64,000 nt of DNA from Paenibacillus soyae. Lineage in GTDB: Bacteria > Bacillota > Bacilli > Paenibacillales > Paenibacillaceae. The notes below the pieces were generated by a model, which worked only from the letters and a program-made list of their open reading frames with translations, did no database searches and was not told where the DNA came from. The stretch spans positions 149,030-213,029 of the forward strand of contig NZ_JANIPJ010000014.1 of assembly GCF_024623455.1 (NCBI RefSeq), written 5' to 3'. Positions 60,746 to 64,000 of the stretch are shown here, in pieces. Numbering within the stretch: the stretch's first letter is position 1; each line of letters begins with the position of its first letter. Both the position numbers and the translations under genes were made by a program.

Positions 60746-62452
60746 CTGAATTTCTCGCTCAATCGTAAACGCCGCAAAAGCGGATCGAAATCAAAAATCG
60801 TCCATATCAAAGCATTCAGAGGCGGCAAACCCTCTTCTAAGCGCAGGAAGTCTCTCGCAGCCACCGGCGTCAAAAGAAAGAAACTTAAAGTAAGGGAGCC
60901 ACGGCTCGTCACGTCCGAAATGGATTTGGACCTGGATCTTACACGCTTCCGAGAGGAGCTAATGGGTCCTCCGGGACCGACCGGCGCGGACGGACCTCCC
61001 GGAGAAGCCGGACCTATGGGTCCGCAGGGGGAACGCGGTAAAAGAGGCGAAGACGGAAAACGAGGAAAACGAGGACATACCGGAGCGACCGGTCCGGAAG
61101 GTCCTGCCGGACCGCAAGGGCCTCCCGGACCCCAGGGACCTGCCGGACCGGCCGGCGGTCCCCCGGGACCCGCAGGCCCTGCCGGTCCGCAAGGACCGAT
61201 AGGTCCTCAGGGCGTACCTGGCGCTCCGGGCGTAATGGGACCGCAAGGGCCGCAAGGGATTCAAGGATTGCCCGGTCCGGCAGGACCGGAAGGGCCGCAA
61301 GGGCCGATCGGACCGCAAGGACCGCAAGGCGAGCAAGGCGTCGCGGGTCCTCAAGGGCCGGCAGGCGCACAAGGTCTAATCGGCGCGACAGGCGCTACGG
61401 GCGCAACCGGCGCGACAGGAGCCACAGGAGCCACAGGCGTCGCCGGACCGCAAGGCCTCCCCGGCGTGCAAGGTCCGCAAGGTAATGCCGGCGCTACGGG
61501 TGCCACGGGCGCTACCGGAGCGACGGGCGCTCCGGGTCCTATCGGGCCGCAAGGACCGCAGGGCGAAGCGGGGGCACAAGGACCTGCCGGGCCTGCCGGA
61601 CCTCAAGGTCTGCAAGGACCGGTAGGTCCGCAAGGGCCTGCCGGCCTCGACGGCGCGACGGGAGCGGACGGCGCGATGGGACCTACAGGGCCGACCGGAC
61701 CTGCCGGACCAACCGGCGCGGACGGCGCAATCGGACCTGTCGGGCCTGCCGGACCTGCGGGGCCTCAAGGGCTGCAAGGACCAATAGGTCCGCAAGGGCC
61801 TGCCGGCGCGGACGGCGCGACTGGACCAACTGGACCTGCCGGACCTGTTGGGCCGGCTGGCGCGGACGGCGCAACGGGACCTGTCGGAGCGACCGGAGCA
61901 ACAGGCCCTACAGGCGAAGCCGGTCCTCCGGGAAGCTCTGTTCTATTACCGTTCTCATCAGGCTTGCCGGTTGAACTGACGACCATTCTTGGCGGCCTTG
62001 CCGGCACGGCCGGGCTTGTCGGATTCGGCTTCAGCGGTCCTACTCTCGATGTTCTGGGAGCGAACATCGATTTAACCGGCGCTGCCGGCACTCTGCTGAA
62101 TTTCGCGTTCACCATTCCACGCGCCGGAACGATTGAATCGATGGCCGCTTACTTCAGCACCACGGTAGCGCTGAACCTGATCGGCTCGGCGATTACGATT
62201 CGCGCTCAGCTGTATCGTTCCGCTGTACCGAACAATATTTTCGAGCCGATTCCAGGGGCTGAGATTCTGCTGTCGCCTGGTCTTACCGGCGTACTCGATC
62301 TCGGTACGATCAGCACCGGCGCGCTATCCGGTCTGAACATTCCCGTTGCGGCGGGTACCCGTCTGCTCATGGTATTCTCGGCTACGGCAAGCGGCGTATC
62401 CCTCGTGAACGCGGTTGCCGGTTATGCCAGCGCGGGCGTTACGATCGTGTAA
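60746..62452 (+). CDS. Collagen-like protein with BclB-type C-terminal domain, apparent CTG start
   Basis: A 568-residue protein. Residues 1-65 are strongly basic (NRKRRKSGSKSK, then KRRKSLAATGVKRKKLKVRE). Residues about 70-400 are Gly-X-Y triplets rich in GPQGPQG, GPAGPAG and GATGATG, forming a collagen triple helix. The last about 165 residues (LPFSSGLPVELTTILGGLAG ... LVNAVAGYASAGVTIV) match the BclB C-terminal domain of exosporium glycoproteins. AGGAGGTG (60733-60740) is followed after 5 nt by CTG at 60746; the only in-frame GTG (60737) lies inside that site. It is probably a spore-surface filament protein. Confidence 0.85.
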   Translation: MNFSLNRKRRKSGSKSKIVHIKAFRGGKPSSKRRKSLAATGVKRKKLKVREPRLVTSEMDLDLDLTRFREELMGPPGPTGADGPPGEAGPMGPQGERGKRGEDGKRGKRGHTGATGPEGPAGPQGPPGPQGPAGPAGGPPGPAGPAGPQGPIGPQGVPGAPGVMGPQGPQGIQGLPGPAGPEGPQGPIGPQGPQGEQGVAGPQGPAGAQGLIGATGATGATGATGATGATGVAGPQGLPGVQGPQGNAGATGATGATGATGAPGPIGPQGPQGEAGAQGPAGPAGPQGLQGPVGPQGPAGLDGATGADGAMGPTGPTGPAGPTGADGAIGPVGPAGPAGPQGLQGPIGPQGPAGADGATGPTGPAGPVGPAGADGATGPVGATGATGPTGEAGPPGSSVLLPFSSGLPVELTTILGGLAGTAGLVGFGFSGPTLDVLGANIDLTGAAGTLLNFAFTIPRAGTIESMAAYFSTTVALNLIGSAITIRAQLYRSAVPNNIFEPIPGAEILLSPGLTGVLDLGTISTGALSGLNIPVAAGTRLLMVFSATASGVSLVNAVAGYASAGVTIV

Positions 62453-62472
62453 GCTTACCGTGATTTCCAGAA

Positions 62473-62503
62473 GGCCTGACGCCGCCCGCGCGTCGGGCTT
62501 TTC
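62473..62503 (+). terminator. Rho-independent terminator of the first collagen-like gene
   Basis: GGCCTGACGC and GCGTCGGGC pair with one wobble around a 7-nt loop, followed by TTTTCTT. Confidence 0.8.
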
Positions 62504-62608
62504 TTATTGCCGGCCTTCTCTACGCAAGAGCACATTTTATCGTTCAAAAGCTGGAAATACATTGGTTACTTACCAAACGCACATACGTTTTTAGTCCAGG
62601 AACCGTAC

Positions 62609-62614
62609 TATAAT
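62609..62614 (+). promoter_or_regulatory. Possible -10 of the second collagen-like gene
   Basis: TATAAT stands 25 nt before the presumed start codon, which would give a leader of under 20 nt holding just the ribosome binding site. No good -35 is seen. Confidence 0.3.
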
Positions 62615-62639
62615 CCAAACCTAGAGGAGGTGCTTGAAT

Positions 62640-64000
62640 CTGGATTCCTTGTCTCGGAAAAAGAAGAAGATTAAACTCATAACAAAAAAGCTGGCATCGA
62701 AGAAAAAAGTCATCGCCGTTGTTTCCAAAAAAGCAAAAAGAATATCCAGCTGTCTTCACAGGAAGAAAAAGAAAAAAAGATGCTGCAAAAGACGCAGACG
62801 CGGTTTCTTTAACGTAACCGGTCCCGTTGGATCGGCTAGAGTCAATTTAGGCGAAACATTAAATTTCGAATCCGAAACGATCGATATCGTCGTATCCGAG
62901 GGTTCGGCCAACGTTCGGCTTGAAGCACAGCAAGGCCCTCAGGGACCTCAGGGACCTCAGGGTCCTCAAGGACCTGAAGGCCCTCGCGGACCTCGAGGCG
63001 AGGACGGCGAACGAGGAAGAAGAGGCAGACGCGGTAGAGACGGCGAACAAGGCCCTCCCGGGCCTCCGGGCATTCCCGGCATCCCTGGCCTGCCCGGACC
63101 GCGAGGCGCAACAGGCGCAACCGGCGCGACTGGACCGTATGGGGTCGGACCAACTGGACCGCAGGGTCTCCCAGGATTGCCTGGCCCTACGGGCCCGACC
63201 GGACCGACGGGGCCTTATGGCGTCGGACCGACTGGACCGACTGGGCCGCAAGGCCTCCCTGGCGCAACGGGCCCGACTGGACCAACGGGTCCTTATGGCG
63301 TCGGACCGACTGGACCTGCCGGACCGCAAGGTCTCCCCGGCGCGACGGGTGCTACTGGCGCAACCGGTGCAACGGGTGCGACTGGCTCTATTGATGTAAG
63401 TCCCCTCTTTACAGTTATTGGACCAAACGGATCAGCTTCCGTTGATGTTGGCGATAATCTGATATTCCAATCCAACACTATGGAGATCACGGTAACGGAA
63501 GGCTCCGCTATCGTTCAGATAGAAGGACCATCCGGCTTTCCTGGTATAACCGGACCTGCCGGACCGACCGGACCTGCCGGACCTACTGGTCCCGAAGGGC
63601 CGATGGGGCCGACCGGACCTTACGGTGAAGGACCTACAGGGCCTGCCGGACCTGCTGGACCTGCTGGACCAACCGGACCTGCTGGACCGACTGGCCCCGA
63701 AGGACCGATGGGACCAACTGGGCCTTACGGTGAAGGACCTACAGGGCCTGCTGGACCGACTGGACCTGCCGGGCCGACTGGTGCTGACGGCGCGACTGGA
63801 CCTGCCGGATCGACTGGTGCTGACGGTGCGACTGGCGCGACTGGACCTGCCGGACCGACTGGCGCGGACGGCGCTACTGGACCTGCTGGACCGACTGGTG
63901 CCGACGGCGCGACCGGACCTGCTGGACCGACTGGTGCCGACGGTGCGACTGGACCTGCCGGACCGACTGGTGCCGACGGCGCTACTGGACCTGCCGGACC
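62640..64000 (+). CDS. Second collagen-like protein (3' end beyond window), apparent CTG start
   Basis: The frame is open from 62640 to the right edge (453 residues seen). The N-terminus is basic (LSRKKKKIKLITKKLASKKK, then HRKKKKKRCCKRRRR). Two related non-collagen modules, near residues 58-95 (GSARVNLGETLNFESETIDI) and 260-297 (GSASVDVGDNLIFQSNTMEI), each followed by V-x-EGSA, separate Gly-X-Y stretches made of GPQGPQG, GPTGPYGVG and GPTGADGATGPAG repeats. AGAGGAGGTG (62623-62632) is followed by an in-frame TTG at 62634, too close, and CTG at 62640. It is likely a spore-surface or cell-surface filament. Confidence 0.82.
   Translation, partial: MDSLSRKKKKIKLITKKLASKKKVIAVVSKKAKRISSCLHRKKKKKRCCKRRRRGFFNVTGPVGSARVNLGETLNFESETIDIVVSEGSANVRLEAQQGPQGPQGPQGPQGPEGPRGPRGEDGERGRRGRRGRDGEQGPPGPPGIPGIPGLPGPRGATGATGATGPYGVGPTGPQGLPGLPGPTGPTGPTGPYGVGPTGPTGPQGLPGATGPTGPTGPYGVGPTGPAGPQGLPGATGATGATGATGATGSIDVSPLFTVIGPNGSASVDVGDNLIFQSNTMEITVTEGSAIVQIEGPSGFPGITGPAGPTGPAGPTGPEGPMGPTGPYGEGPTGPAGPAGPAGPTGPAGPTGPEGPMGPTGPYGEGPTGPAGPTGPAGPTGADGATGPAGSTGADGATGATGPAGPTGADGATGPAGPTGADGATGPAGPTGADGATGPAGPTGADGATGPAG

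Noticed and set aside
60959..61795. Minus-strand frames opposite the collagen-like gene, rich in Arg and Ser
   Set aside because: They are the reverse of Gly-X-Y repeats and have no start signals.

Overview
The window looks like chromosomal DNA of a spore-forming Firmicute of the Paenibacillaceae (Paenibacillus or Cohnella type). The reasons are the moderately high GC content, strong AGGAGG-type ribosome binding sites, Fur boxes of the Bacillus 7-1-7 type, YesM/YesN two-component pairs next to LplABC-type sugar importers, a Bacillus-like fatty-acid degradation set (fadF, fadN, fadA, fadE, etfB, etfA), and a collagen-like protein with a BclB-type exosporium C-terminal domain. This placement is inferred from gene content; no rRNA or tRNA gene is present. 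No prophage, insertion sequence or CRISPR array is visible.

Layout. 1-5.4 kb: a DUF2252 protein cut by the left edge, an MFS exporter, a secreted protein with a copper-amine-oxidase-N-like domain, an alpha/beta hydrolase, and a scar where the 3' ends of an MBL-fold hydrolase gene and a TetR gene meet. 5.4-17.1 kb: an ABC-F ATPase, a DUF1349 protein, a heterodimeric ABC exporter, an APH-like kinase, an esterase, a TetR regulator divergent from an epimerase, and a MerR regulator followed by an SDR gene. 17.2-25.0 kb: a six-gene block on the minus strand with two AraC-type response regulators, one YesM kinase and an LplABC-type importer. 25.3-32.4 kb: a MerR/aldo-keto reductase pair, an ECF sigma/anti-sigma pair, a 35-residue holin-like toxin, a rhodanese-type sulfurtransferase with degraded copies of its 3' end nearby, a holin, and DUF1475 and DUF1697 proteins. 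32.7-38 kb: a molybdopterin oxidoreductase fused to a membrane domain, a cupin, an amino-acid permease, an arylamine N-acetyltransferase and a methionine aminopeptidase.

38-43.4 kb is an iron-starvation island: a ferredoxin-NADP reductase, a siderophore-binding lipoprotein, an AraC regulator and two FecCD permeases, with Fur boxes at three places and no ATPase. 44-57 kb is a beta-oxidation locus: fadF-fadN-fadA-fadE-acyl-CoA ligase-thioesterase on the minus strand and etfBA divergent from it, with a cre-like palindrome between. Electrons from acyl-CoA dehydrogenase would pass through EtfAB to the membrane iron-sulfur protein FadF and then to quinone. Two tandem arrays with the same 51-bp period lie at either end of this locus. 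57.4-64 kb holds an SRAP-family protein that lacks its catalytic residues, an AraC regulator, a beta-propeller-like protein behind a perfect Fur box, and two neighbouring collagen-like genes that both seem to start at CTG.

The items most worth following are the catalytically dead SRAP paralogue, the collagen-like pair with apparent CUG starts and a repeated non-collagen module, the Fur-controlled protein of unknown function, the two 51-bp arrays, and the response regulator whose start codon appears to be ATC.
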